Below are positions 1 through 8,746 of a DNA stretch of 26,305 bases, in pieces (the first letter of the stretch is position 1; every line of letters begins with the position of its first letter). The stretch comes from CAZRGV01 sp964599655. Lineage in GTDB: Bacteria > Planctomycetota > Planctomycetia > Isosphaerales > Isosphaeraceae. The stretch spans positions 1 to 26,305 of the forward strand of contig CAZRGV010000089.1 of NCBI GenBank assembly GCA_964599655.1, read 5' to 3'. The notes below the pieces were generated by a model that saw only the letters and a list, made by a program, of their open reading frames with translations, made no database searches and was not told where the DNA came from. The translations under genes were made by a program, and so were the position numbers.

Positions 1-23
1 CCCGATGGGCATGAGTGGGCGAG

Positions 24-790
24 CACTGGTGGACAAGCCACCAGTGCCACCCGACCGAGCAGTGGAGAACATCTCACAGGTGCCACCCGGCGACGACCGA
101 CAAGCACTGGTGGACAAGCCAACTATGCTATCCGACACGTCGGGTCGGCGTGTTCAACGGCCACAGCTCGGACGGCTGGGTGGCACTGGTGGCTTGTCCA
201 CCAGTGCTCCTAGCGGCCGGGTGGCACTGGTGGCTTGTCCACCAGTGCTCCCAACGATCGCATCAGGGCCGGCTGGGTGGCACTGGTGGCTTGTCCACCA
301 GTGGCCCTAACGATCGCATCAGGGCTGGCCGGGTGGCCCTGGTGGCTTGTCCACCAGTGGCCCCAACGATCGCATCAGGGCCGGGTGCCACCCTGCACGA
401 CTCTCGGCCGATTGTTCACGTCTGGGAACTCTCAGGGGTCGAAGTCGAAGAGGCGGGTCAACCAACGGAGTTCTTCACGAGCGTGGACCAGCACTGGTGG
501 ACAAGCCACCAGTGCCACCCGACGAGCAGTGGTCGACAAGCCACCAGGGCTCCCAACGATCGCATCAGGGCCGGTGGACCAGCACTGGTGGACAAGCCAC
601 CAGGGCCACCCGGCGAGGACCGGCGAGCACTGGTGGACAAGCCACCAGTGCCACCCGACCAGCACTGCTCGACAAGCCACCAGTGCCACCCGACCAGCAC
701 TGCTCGACAAGCCGCCAGTGCCACCCGACCAGCACTGCTCGACAAGCCACCAGTGCCACCCGACGAGCAGTGGTCGACAAGCCACCAGGG
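24..790. repeat. Cluster of 23-bp palindromic (hairpin) repeats, about 14 copies
   Basis: The core unit is CACTGGTGG, a 5-nt loop (ACAAG or its complement CTTGT), then CCACCAGTG: a perfect 9-bp inverted repeat. Clear copies start at 24, 184, 225, 281, 337 (one mismatch), 492, 583, 628, 663, 698, 733 and 768, with degenerate ones near 57, 105 and 527. Copies at 24-120 and 492-790 carry the ACAAG loop and those at 184-359 carry CTTGT, so the middle block is inverted. Copies at 663, 698, 733 and 768 form a strict 35-bp tandem array, where the left arm changes to CACTGCTCG or CAGTGGTCG. A second motif, AACGATCGCATCAGGGC or close to it, sits between copies at 253, 309, 365 and 555. No credible gene lies in 1-815; the open frames there are translated repeats. 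A REP/BIME-like intergenic element is the best description. Confidence 0.9.
116..178. repeat. Diverged direct copy of the fasciclin gene 3' end
   Basis: This stretch aligns with 779-840 in the same orientation. The best part, 147-175, matches 809-837 with two differences in 29 bases. On the minus strand the copy would encode the last residues of the fasciclin gene with one Arg to Ser change, and its stop codon is TGA instead of TAA. Nothing further of the fasciclin gene is present to the right, where hairpin repeats begin. It marks a duplication or recombination event at the edge of the repeat cluster. Confidence 0.7.
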
Positions 791-840
791 CCACCCGACG
801 CGCCGGGCGGCGTGTTTAACGGCCACAGCGCGGACGGCGG
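779..840. repeat. Partner of the direct repeat at 116-178
   Basis: This is the junction of the last hairpin repeat with the end of the fasciclin coding region (stop codon at 816-818 on the minus strand). It is repeated about 660 bp to the left in the same orientation, so most of the hairpin cluster lies between the two copies. Confidence 0.65.
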
Positions 841-1439
841 AACCAACCCATACGGCGGGCCGGAACGTGGTAGGCCCTCAGGGGGTAGACGGGAGTCGCA
901 TTGATGGGTTGGACGTACACATAAGAGTAGGTAGCGGCCGGGGCAGGGGCCGCGGCCTGGGAGGGTGGGGGAAGCAGAACGGTGTCGATGACGTGGATAA
1001 CGCCGTTGGTGGTCGCGATGTCGGTCTGGACGACGTTGGCGTTGCCGACCTTGACGGTACCGCCCTGAACCTGGATCGGCGCCAGGCTTCCCTGGACCGT
1101 TTTGACGCTCTGACCGTTGAGCTTCAGGACGTCGGCCGCCATGACCCGACCGGGAACGACATGGTAGGTGAGAATCGCCGCGAGCTGCGACTTGTTCTCC
1201 GGCTTCAAGAGGTTTTCGAGCGTGCCCGGCGGCAGCTTGGCGAACGCCTCATCGGTGGGCGCGAAGACGGTGAATGGCCCGGGGCTCTTGAGTGTGTCGA
1301 CCAGGCCGGCGGCCTTGACCGCCGTCACGAGCGTGTTGAACGGACCGGCCGAGGCGGCCGTGTCGACAAGGTCCTTCTCCTGGGCCAGGGCCGGGGCCGA
1401 CAGGAGCAGAGCGGTCAGGAATGCGAACGCGTGACGCAT
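816..1439 (-). CDS. Secreted fasciclin (FAS1) domain protein
   Basis: A 207-residue protein with a signal peptide (residues 1-20, ending SAPALAQ) and a single FAS1 domain over about 22-157. The H1 motif TVFAPTDEAF is at 57-66, a YH motif at 92-93, and the H2 motif NGVIHVIDTVLLP at 145-157. Single-FAS1 secreted proteins are usually extracellular or periplasmic adhesion-type proteins; no enzyme activity is implied. The tail after 158 is Ala/Pro-rich, then Tyr- and Arg-rich, and is unlike other FAS1 proteins. Its last codons overlap the direct repeat described at 779-840, so the end may have been reshaped by the repeat cluster. The ATG start has GAGGG about 9 nt upstream. It is separated by 213 bp from the gene set to its right and is probably its own transcription unit. 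Confidence 0.9.
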   Translation of the reverse strand: MRHAFAFLTALLLSAPALAQEKDLVDTAASAGPFNTLVTAVKAAGLVDTLKSPGPFTVFAPTDEAFAKLPPGTLENLLKPENKSQLAAILTYHVVPGRVMAADVLKLNGQSVKTVQGSLAPIQVQGGTVKVGNANVVQTDIATTNGVIHVIDTVLLPPPSQAAAPAPAATYSYVYVQPINATPVYPLRAYHVPARRMGWFRRPRCGR

Positions 1440-1625
1440 CAGAAAGTTCCCTCAACGGTGAATGGGCTCGCGCTTCACGTGGAACGGCCATGACCCCCGA
1501 TCTCGATGGCCTCGGGATGTCAGGGGGTTCCCGACTCGAAGCGGATTGTAGTCCGAGGATCTCGACCGCCCAGAGATCGTCGAGAAAAAGGGCCGACGCG
1601 GGAGGCCGGGGTCGTCTTGAGCGGC

Positions 1626-1642
1626 CGGGCCTTTCTGGCCCG
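1626..1642 (-). terminator. Possible hairpin terminator at the end of the nine-gene cluster
   Basis: On the minus strand CGGGCC, loop AGAAA, GGCCCG forms a perfect 6-bp GC stem starting 11 nt after the stop codon of the CxxCxGxG gene. No T-tract follows, so intrinsic termination is not proven; it could also be an mRNA 3'-end stabiliser. Confidence 0.4.
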
Positions 1643-1652
1643 ATCGGAGGGA

Positions 1653-2717
1653 TCAGGGTTTGACCCATCGGCCCTCGCGGTAGACGCATTCGCGAGGGTC
1701 GAACCGCGTCAGTCCGGTCAGGGAGAGCTCGGGCACGGGGCCGGCCAAGCGACGGCCGAGCAGTGCGGCCCATGACTCACGGGCTTGCGAATCCTTGGAT
1801 GGTTTCGAAACCGGGGCCCGGTCCTCGAGTTCGGCTTCCGCTCGCAGAAAGACCTTGCATTGATCGTCGGTCAGTTGGATGTCGCTCTTGCGGCCCTGAC
1901 AGACCGGGCAGACGACCGTTCCGACCCCGTTACAGACGGGGCAGGGGCGATTGAAGAAGCCGTTTCCCGCCACGACCCCCTTGCCCCGGCAGTTTCGGCA
2001 AGCGACCCGTCCATCCCGGCCGCACTTGTTGCACTCGGGGTGACTCTGGCACGACCTGAGAAACGCGTCGTGCGACATCAGGCCGGGGGTTCGTTCGAAA
2101 TACGCCTTGACACCGGGCTTCCTCGCGAGGTCGAAGGCCCGGGTTGTCTGGCCGGTTCGGTAGGCCTGGAGCGCGGCGATGAACGTCCGGCGAGTCCGGT
2201 CGCTTCGGTTCGGCTCGACCTTCGAGGAGGGACGGAGGAGGTTCCGGTCGTGCTTGGGGTCGAGCAAGAAGGCCATGGCCCTGTAGGCGCGTTCTTCCTC
2301 GGCGGTTTCGGCCAGGGCGCTCATGCCGATCAGGCCGCTTCGTCCCAGTTCGTCGGGCGCGAGATAGGCGGCGATCAGGTAGAGTCGGAGCGCGGTCTCG
2401 CGGGCCTCGGGGTCCTCCCGCTTGTCCGCCAGTTCCTCGGCGTAGTCGCGATAGGATTTCGGCGAGCCGGGTTGGAGCGCCTCGAGCCGGCGGGGATCGA
2501 TCGGGCGGAGCACCATCACGACGTCGGCCTTCGGGTACTCTTGCACGATCTCCTCACCGTCGATCAACCGCCGCAGGACGACCGACTTGTCGTCCTCCCG
2601 GACCAGGAACCCCGCGGCGCGTTGACCGTTGCGCGTTTCGATGATGACGGGAAACGCCGGCCGCGCCGGCAAGGACACGATCGCCAGCGCCATCAAAAGA
2701 CTCGGTCCGAGTCGCAT
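1653..2717 (-). CDS. Secreted protein with four DnaJ-type CxxCxGxG zinc motifs
   Basis: A 354-residue protein. Residues 1-23 look like a signal peptide. Residues 24-75 are beta-rich with an RNGQRxxG...VVL pattern resembling a small SH3-like fold. Residues 80-220 are helical and TPR-like. Residues 229-277 hold four cysteine motifs: CNKCGRDG, CRNCRGKG, CPVCNGVG and CPVCQGRK, the spacing of the DnaJ central zinc-finger domain, where two zinc ions are bound and unfolded or thiol substrates can be contacted. No J domain is present, so it is not a DnaJ. It is the last gene of the cluster, 42 bp after the 952-residue gene. A periplasmic zinc-dependent chaperone- or scaffold-like role is inference. 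The ATG has only a weak GGAG upstream. Confidence 0.85.
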   Translation of the reverse strand: MRLGPSLLMALAIVSLPARPAFPVIIETRNGQRAAGFLVREDDKSVVLRRLIDGEEIVQEYPKADVVMVLRPIDPRRLEALQPGSPKSYRDYAEELADKREDPEARETALRLYLIAAYLAPDELGRSGLIGMSALAETAEEERAYRAMAFLLDPKHDRNLLRPSSKVEPNRSDRTRRTFIAALQAYRTGQTTRAFDLARKPGVKAYFERTPGLMSHDAFLRSCQSHPECNKCGRDGRVACRNCRGKGVVAGNGFFNRPCPVCNGVGTVVCPVCQGRKSDIQLTDDQCKVFLRAEAELEDRAPVSKPSKDSQARESWAALLGRRLAGPVPELSLTGLTRFDPRECVYREGRWVKP

Positions 2718-2759
2718 GAGGAACAGTCTCCGTCCGGGACGACACAGGGCGTCGGAGCC

Positions 2760-5618
2760 TCAATCCGGCCGATTTCGCAGGAGCCAGAGCGTGACGGCCT
2801 GTTTTTCCCCGGCCAGCAACTGACCAAGCACCGAGGTCGGCCGCGACGCGCCGATGGAAGCCTCGTCGACGATGGCCCTGGCGTCTGCGGCGCGGCCGGG
2901 GACGGCCGAGGCGACGTGAATCGCCAGAAGCCGGAGCCAGACCCGTTGGAGCAAGGCCGTCCGTTCCAGGTCGTCCGAGGCCAGGTAGTCGACGGCCGTG
3001 ATCTCGTACGGGAGTCGCTCGAGCCGCGCTCGATCGGCCTCACTCAAGCGAGCGCGATCCGAATTGAGCCGGCCGCCGAAATGGTTGATGACGACCTCGA
3101 GCATCTGGGACGGCTGAGGCGTCAGCAGCGTTTCGGAGTCGGGCATGCCGAGAAGCCGTCCTTGCCATTTGTAGAGTTCACGATACGTTTGCGCTCGATC
3201 GTCGAGGTTTCCTTCGAGGTCGAGAAGCACGCTGTTGAGCAAGGCCCGCCGCGCGTCTTCGCGCCAGGAGAACATGCCGATCCGAGGGGAGGACTTCTGT
3301 CCGGTGATCGCCGTGAGAATCGGCTCGAACTCGGCGCGATCGATCAGGCGGTATGACCGTCCCGGCGCGGGGGTGACCTGTCCCAGCAGGTCGGCCATGG
3401 CCAACCGGACCGACCGGGGTTGGGTCAACACCGTCAGCCCGCTGTTCACGGTGTTCGACTCGGCGTTCGACTTGCCTGCCCAGAGTAGGTACTCCGCGAG
3501 GGTGGTCCCGAGATCCCGCGCGAGGTCGTCGGGCAGACCCGCGCGCAGGATGGCCTGGATCGCGGCGAGACGCTGGAGTTCGTCGTCGATCGCGAGTTGG
3601 CGGATCAGGTCCTCGACGTTGTTCGGGAGCCCGACCGCTCCGCCTTGCCCGAAGGGCATGAGGAAGGGGTTGTTGGGCATGGCCGGCGGCGCGTTGGCCA
3701 GTGCCGGGGGGAGGACCGGGGCCTGTCTGGAGTCCGGTCCCCGCGGCGGCGAGGGTGGACCCTTCAAAAGTTCGTCAAAGGTCGAGTCTCCCGAGCCCCC
3801 TTGCGCCAGGGCGCATCCGAGGGCCGATGTGGTCGCCAGCTCGACCAGCGACTTGAGGACCTCGTCCGGCGGTCCGGAACCGTCTCCGGCGTTGGCCAGG
3901 GCCTGTTCGGCGCGCGTGCGGAAGAGATCCCAGCGGCTGCCGGTCGGTCGGACCCGGGTCCGGAACGCCTCGGCGAGTTGGGCGGGATCGGAAATGTCGG
4001 TTCCACCTGGCACCAGGCTGCGAAGCAGGGCGTCGAGGTGGTCGCGAAGGTCGGCGTTGCTTGTTTTGAGATACAGGTCGAGGATTTTCCGCACATGATC
4101 GCGAGTGCCGGATCGCAACATGTTGTCGAGAAGGGGTTGATAGCGTTTCCAGGCTGGGCCGGCGGACTCGAGCGCGACGGCGAGGAAGTCGGTTTCCAGG
4201 GGTTCTCGGCGATCGGCTGGCAGGAGCTGCTCGGCCTGCGCCGCAATCGTCTGGTGGGCCTCGAGCAAGGCGGGCGAGCGAACGTGGACCGCCACGCGGT
4301 CGATGAGCGCGCGGTAATAGCGCTCGCAGAGTTGTGCCCGACAGCGGCTGGACACGTCGGCGGCGTTCGAGGGATTGGCGTGGAGCCCGTCGATCGCCTG
4401 ACGAAGCGCGGTCGCGGCGTCGTCCGGCAGTCCACCGGCGAGGAGAATGGGTTTGAGGTCCTCGGCGAGATCGGCGGCTCGTGGAGCGTCGAGGGACGGA
4501 TCGGCCAGGGCGTTCAGGGCGACGTCGAGGGCCCAGAATCCGCGATCGAGCGGTTCGGCTCCGAGGGTTCCCGCGGCCAGTGGAGCGGACAGCGCCGAGA
4601 GCAGTTCGTCGCGAATCTGTCTCACCGCCGACGCCGAAGACTCGGCGGCCAGGCCGCTCGCCAGAAGCCGCCCGACGACCTCGCGATGGTCGGGCCGATC
4701 CAGGTAGCGAGTCAGGCGAAGCAAGAGGCTTCGCAGTGCGCCGACGCGCTCGGATTCCGAAGGCGAGACCAGGCTCTCGAAGAGCACTTGATCCGATTCG
4801 TTGGGGAAGGCGCGACGCGCCTCGGCCACGGCGGCCGTCCAGGCGGCGCTGGCCGAGGCGTTGGCGACCTTCGGTTCGGCAGGCGCGTTTGGGGTGGCGG
4901 GTGAGGGGGTCGATCGGGCCTGCGGCCTGTTCGAGACGCCCGGTCCCAGGCGGAAGTAGGAGACGGCCAGGAAGAAGGTGAGGAGCGTTCCCGCGGCGAA
5001 TCCGATCGTGACGAACAGAAACCGCGAGTTCTTCGCCCGAACGATGGCCGGGCGTCGCGACTGCGATTCCCGTTTTTCCTCACGAAAGAGGGCGCGGGCT
5101 CGCGCGGTCGACAGGCCAAGGGCCGCGGCGTTGGCCTTGAGCGCCTTGAGGTGGGCCGGCGTGAGCGGTCCCGCCTCGAACATCATGTCCAGTTGCTTGC
5201 GGAAGGCGGCTTCCGCGGCTTCGGGGGTGATCACTCGAAGTCCCCGGTCGCGGATCACCCGTCGCACCGCGTCGCTGGCGTCCGAGACCTGGAGGCGGAA
5301 CTTCGACTGGCCGAACCGCTCCAACTTCGCGACGATCGCCGGGCTGATGACCTCGACCGTTTTGAGTCGGCGATGGAGCTCAGTCTGGAACGCCTCGATC
5401 TGGGGCGAGCGCGCCTTGGGAGCCGCACCGATCCCCGCCATCACGTCGGCGACCTGTCGGTCGCTCAGGCCAAACTTTTGACCGAGCACGCGAACCTTCG
5501 CCAGGCTCAGCGCGTTCATGCCGCCGGAGGTCGCCAGGATCGCCCGCGCTTCCTCACGGAACGCGGCGAGCGCGTCCGGCGGTCGGTCCGACGGTTTCTC
5601 CGGAAGCCTGGAGGTCAT
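2760..5618 (-). CDS. Large single-pass membrane protein of unknown function (952 aa)
   Basis: I do not recognise a named family. Residues 1-198 are cytoplasmic in style and contain repeated helical segments with an LGxxFGLSDRQV pattern (about 45-56), recurring more weakly at about 160-177 (KANAAALGLS), a little like TerB-type helical modules. Residues 199-222 form one strong transmembrane helix, preceded by Arg/Lys. The remaining roughly 730 residues would be periplasmic, start with a Pro/Ala/Ser-rich linker (about 228-255) and are helical with no visible catalytic motif. The ATG has GAGG 8 nt upstream. The gene lies 94 bp after the TPR gene. The architecture (cytoplasmic sensor-like head, one helix, long periplasmic arm) suits a structural partner of the TolQ/TolR motor encoded upstream; that role is inferred from context only. 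Confidence 0.8.
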   Translation of the reverse strand: MTSRLPEKPSDRPPDALAAFREEARAILATSGGMNALSLAKVRVLGQKFGLSDRQVADVMAGIGAAPKARSPQIEAFQTELHRRLKTVEVISPAIVAKLERFGQSKFRLQVSDASDAVRRVIRDRGLRVITPEAAEAAFRKQLDMMFEAGPLTPAHLKALKANAAALGLSTARARALFREEKRESQSRRPAIVRAKNSRFLFVTIGFAAGTLLTFFLAVSYFRLGPGVSNRPQARSTPSPATPNAPAEPKVANASASAAWTAAVAEARRAFPNESDQVLFESLVSPSESERVGALRSLLLRLTRYLDRPDHREVVGRLLASGLAAESSASAVRQIRDELLSALSAPLAAGTLGAEPLDRGFWALDVALNALADPSLDAPRAADLAEDLKPILLAGGLPDDAATALRQAIDGLHANPSNAADVSSRCRAQLCERYYRALIDRVAVHVRSPALLEAHQTIAAQAEQLLPADRREPLETDFLAVALESAGPAWKRYQPLLDNMLRSGTRDHVRKILDLYLKTSNADLRDHLDALLRSLVPGGTDISDPAQLAEAFRTRVRPTGSRWDLFRTRAEQALANAGDGSGPPDEVLKSLVELATTSALGCALAQGGSGDSTFDELLKGPPSPPRGPDSRQAPVLPPALANAPPAMPNNPFLMPFGQGGAVGLPNNVEDLIRQLAIDDELQRLAAIQAILRAGLPDDLARDLGTTLAEYLLWAGKSNAESNTVNSGLTVLTQPRSVRLAMADLLGQVTPAPGRSYRLIDRAEFEPILTAITGQKSSPRIGMFSWREDARRALLNSVLLDLEGNLDDRAQTYRELYKWQGRLLGMPDSETLLTPQPSQMLEVVINHFGGRLNSDRARLSEADRARLERLPYEITAVDYLASDDLERTALLQRVWLRLLAIHVASAVPGRAADARAIVDEASIGASRPTSVLGQLLAGEKQAVTLWLLRNRPD

Positions 5619-5712
5619 GCGGGAATCCTCGGCCAGAACGGTCCGGGGTCAAGATCGGCCGGCGCGCCGCGGGATCGGTTTTCGCCTCTTCACAGCATAA
5701 CGCCGGGGACGC

Positions 5713-8247
5713 TCAACGTGCGAGGTCCTCTTCCAGCGTCTGAAACAACGGACGCAACCGCGACGGGCCCAGGTCGGGGTGAAGGATTCGAAACTGCCGA
5801 AAAGCCTGAGCGGCCTGGGCGCGATCCAATCGAGCGAGTGTTTCCATCTGCTGATACTTCGCCTCGAACCAACTGTCTGATCCGGAAGGGAGCCCGTTGA
5901 CCAGGACCTGCCAGCAGTCGAGCGCCCGGTCGAAATGTCCGGCCTGGACGTGGGCCAGCCCGGCGCGTCGGAGGTAGTTCGCGTCTCGGGGATACGCCTT
6001 CAAGATCGCGTCGTAACGCTCGGCGGCCTCCTCGAATCGCCCGAGTTCGAACGCGTAAGAGGCCAGGCGCGACGCGGCGATCAGGGCGTTGCGGTTGGAT
6101 TTGAGAACGTCGGCCGAATGGCCCAGGGCGTCGGAGAGCCGCTGATAGGCGTTGTGCGCTTCGAGCAGCCGAGCAGGGCGGCGGTCGGGATCGGTCTGGC
6201 TCAGGGCCGTGTCGGCCATCTTCGCCAGCACGATCAAGGCGGCCTGCTCCGCGTTCGAGCCCGTCTGATGCTGGCTCAGCCAGACGGCCTGCGCGCGGGC
6301 TTCGGCCGTGTCACCGGTGGTTTGGGCGAGCTGGAGCCTCGCCTGGTGGTAGGCGATCACCGCTCGGTCGGCTTCCGGAATCGAACCGACGAGGGACTCG
6401 GCGCTCGCGAGGCGTTCGCGGGCCTGGGCGGCGTTGGGCGGGTCCGCCAGGAGCGCGAGATCGACCTCGGCCAGCAGGGCCTCCAGCGATCTCGACGGGG
6501 TTTTGGAAGCCTCCGGACTCTTGCGATAAAGCGCGATGGCCCGTTCGAGCCGGGAGGCCTCGACCGTCCCGTCCTGCCCGGCCGCTCGTTGCGTGCGCCA
6601 CTGTTGCTGATGATGGCGGATGGCGGCGAGGCAAAGCGCGGGGTAGTTCGCGTCGGTTGGCTTGTGGCTCTCGACGGCGTCCACGGTGATCGCGCCGCCC
6701 TGGAGCTTGAGCACTTCGAGCTCGACGTTTCGCGCGTTGGGATGGCCGGGAAAGTCTCGAGCGAACGCCTGGAACGCTTCGATCGCTGTGGCCGAGCGGG
6801 ACGGGTCGGCCGAGGCGGCTCGTTGCAGCGCGACGGCGTTCATCCAGGCGGCATCCGGAGCCTCGTCCGATTTCTGAACACGCAGTTCGATCGCGGCGCG
6901 GGCGAATTCATCGGCGGCTCGGGCGAATTCGTCCGATTGATAGAGGCTCCAGCCGAGCAGGTAACGACAGTGCGCGGCGAGCTCGGGGGATCGTCGAACA
7001 TCGGTCGCGTTCAACGCGGATTCGAAGCCCTTCGCGGCGGCCTGAGAGTCGCCTTTGCTCCGGGATTTTCGGGCGGCGTCGAACAGGTTCTCGGCGGCGA
7101 GCCAGCGGGTCACGAGGTCATCCTGGCCCGCGGCGGTGATGCCGTAGCGCGACGCCAGCAGGCGGACCCGGTCGTACTTCTTCATCCGCACGAGGCCGCG
7201 AAGGCCCTGCATTCCCAGGTTCGTCAGGGCGGGATCGGCCTTGCGATCGCCGAGGTCGAAACCCACGCGGACCAGCAGGGCGCAGAGGGCTTCCTGTCCG
7301 TTCGAGTTCGTCGCGCCGATCGAGGTTCCCAGGCGTTCGACGAGTTCGTTGATTTTGGACGTCTGGCCGGACTGGAGGAGCGACCAGGCCTGCCAGAAGT
7401 CGACCATGTCTCGCACGTCGGCGCTGGTTGCCGGATCGGCGAGCAATTGGAACCACGTTTGCCCGGTCGTTTCGTCGCGAGCGGCCCTGGCGGAGAGGGC
7501 CGCCCCCAGCGCCGCCCTGGCCATGCCGGGCGTGGCCAGCATCTCGGCCCGCGCCTGGTCCGCTTTCTCGACGCCGAGCAATTTGCGAAACCCCTCTTGC
7601 GCGTGCTGGAAGCGCGGCTTGCCCTGTTCGGGCGGCGAGAGAAGACCCAGGTAGAAATTCGACCAGGCGTCGGAGTAGAGGGCACGGCCCGCCACCTCCT
7701 CCAGGCGGTCGACGGCCTGCTCCTTCCGGCTCTTGACCGGCCCGTCGGGCAGCGAATCGATCACGTCGCGTTGCAGGTTCAGCTCGTTCAGCAGCGCCGA
7801 CTGAAGCCGGCCGTACTCGGGGGTGATCCGATCGAAGATCGCCTTCGAGGCATCACGAGAAGCGGAGTCGGCCGGGTCGTTGATCCACTTGACGATCAAT
7901 CCCTCCGCGCGGTTGTAGTCGCCTTGAAGCCGCATGATTTCCAGCGCCGTGGTTCGGGCGCTGGGATGCGACTTGAGCAAGCCATCGATCCGACGGTTCA
8001 GATCGGCCACCGTCTCGGGATCGGTGATCGAGAGAAGCTGACTGGCGTACAGATCGGCGAGCGTCTTGGCGGCCGCCGAGCCTCGATCATCGGGATGTTC
8101 CGCGACCTGCTGTTCCAGGAAGAGAATGCGCAGGTCGGTCAGCCCGAGGTTTTCGAGGTAGGCTTCGACCTTCTCCTGCTCCTCCACTGGCCGATCCGCC
8201 TGTCGGGCGTCCAGGCGCGACGTGACGACCAGGATCGTCCCGAGCAC
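5713..8247 (-). CDS. Periplasmic or membrane-anchored TPR-repeat protein
   Basis: A protein of about 844 residues made almost entirely of helix-turn-helix TPR-like repeats. Clear TPR signatures are encoded near 6060-5890 (FEEAAERYDAILKAYP, then FDRALDCW) and near 7000-6880. A hydrophobic segment near the N-terminus (IVLGTILVVT) suggests export or anchoring. The start is uncertain. An ATG at 8376 has GAGGG 9 nt upstream, but it would overlap the ExbD gene by 95 bp and add an Arg-rich tail that looks like a shadow frame. The only later start before the conserved part is GTG at 8247, chosen here, which lacks a good ribosome site and leaves 34 bp after the ExbD stop. TPR proteins are binding scaffolds. 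Its place directly behind TolQ/TolR-type genes recalls YbgF/CpoB beside Tol-Pal, though it is much larger. Confidence 0.82.
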   Translation of the reverse strand: MLGTILVVTSRLDARQADRPVEEQEKVEAYLENLGLTDLRILFLEQQVAEHPDDRGSAAAKTLADLYASQLLSITDPETVADLNRRIDGLLKSHPSARTTALEIMRLQGDYNRAEGLIVKWINDPADSASRDASKAIFDRITPEYGRLQSALLNELNLQRDVIDSLPDGPVKSRKEQAVDRLEEVAGRALYSDAWSNFYLGLLSPPEQGKPRFQHAQEGFRKLLGVEKADQARAEMLATPGMARAALGAALSARAARDETTGQTWFQLLADPATSADVRDMVDFWQAWSLLQSGQTSKINELVERLGTSIGATNSNGQEALCALLVRVGFDLGDRKADPALTNLGMQGLRGLVRMKKYDRVRLLASRYGITAAGQDDLVTRWLAAENLFDAARKSRSKGDSQAAAKGFESALNATDVRRSPELAAHCRYLLGWSLYQSDEFARAADEFARAAIELRVQKSDEAPDAAWMNAVALQRAASADPSRSATAIEAFQAFARDFPGHPNARNVELEVLKLQGGAITVDAVESHKPTDANYPALCLAAIRHHQQQWRTQRAAGQDGTVEASRLERAIALYRKSPEASKTPSRSLEALLAEVDLALLADPPNAAQARERLASAESLVGSIPEADRAVIAYHQARLQLAQTTGDTAEARAQAVWLSQHQTGSNAEQAALIVLAKMADTALSQTDPDRRPARLLEAHNAYQRLSDALGHSADVLKSNRNALIAASRLASYAFELGRFEEAAERYDAILKAYPRDANYLRRAGLAHVQAGHFDRALDCWQVLVNGLPSGSDSWFEAKYQQMETLARLDRAQAAQAFRQFRILHPDLGPSRLRPLFQTLEEDLAR

Positions 8248-8281
8248 GATCGACGCGACGGCGGTGCGGTTTCCGCCGGAT

Positions 8282-8704
8282 CTAGTCGCCCGACGAGTCC
8301 GGAATGTACGAGACCGCCAGGAAGCCAGCGTCCTGGCAAGCCTGAATGGCGGCAGCCGCCATGGCGAACGGCACATCGTCTCTGACCCTCACGAAGGCCC
8401 CATCGGCCGGATTCATCTGTCGAAGGACGCGCGTCAATTCTTCGGTGGTCGCGATCTCCCGGCCGCCGAGCTTGAAAACGTGACCAGCGCCGCCCGGCAC
8501 GATCTCGACGATGACCGGCTCCAGCGCGGACCGTGCCTTGCCGGTAGATCGGGTCTGAATGGCCGACTCGATCTGACGCTCGGTCCTGTGAAAACCCACG
8601 TTCAACAAGAAGAAGATCAGGAGCAGGAAGATCACGTCGATCATGCTGGTCATCGCCAGCTCGATCCGATTTCCCCGCTCAAGCCTCCGACTGGAGAGCT
8701 TCAT
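8282..8704 (-). CDS. ExbD/TolR-family proton-channel subunit (second copy)
   Basis: A 140-residue protein with the ExbD/TolR layout: a short basic N-terminus (1-14), one transmembrane helix (about 20-38, MTSMIDVIFLLLIFFLLNV) and a periplasmic domain. The proton-carrying Asp is present as D23 in the SMIDV motif. In the family this subunit sits inside the TolQ/ExbB pore and converts proton flow into movement of its periplasmic domain. The C-terminal part carries the usual VRxDxxxPFxxxxxAIQACQDAGF pattern (about 106-129). The ATG start has GAGG 8 nt upstream. It is clearly different in sequence from the neighbouring ExbD, so this is not a recent duplication; the two may form a heteromeric stator. 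Confidence 0.93.
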   Translation of the reverse strand: MKLSSRRLERGNRIELAMTSMIDVIFLLLIFFLLNVGFHRTERQIESAIQTRSTGKARSALEPVIVEIVPGGAGHVFKLGGREIATTEELTRVLRQMNPADGAFVRVRDDVPFAMAAAAIQACQDAGFLAVSYIPDSSGD

Positions 8705-8746
8705 CCCGATGTCCTCGTCCGATCCGTTCGAAGCGTTCGGTTCGAC

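Noticed and set aside
24..790. CRISPR array
   Set aside because: Units are self-complementary, spacing is irregular, orientation flips, the between-unit sequences are themselves repeated and no cas gene is nearby.
15..1493. Long open frames across the repeat block (up to 492 codons)
   Set aside because: They are translations of the GGTGG/CCACC repeats and of the strand opposite the fasciclin gene; there is no signal, domain or ribosome site.
5935..8385. 816-codon open frame opposite the TPR gene
   Set aside because: Antisense shadow of high-GC coding DNA; Gly/Arg/Val-rich translation without domains, while the minus strand gives a clean TPR protein.
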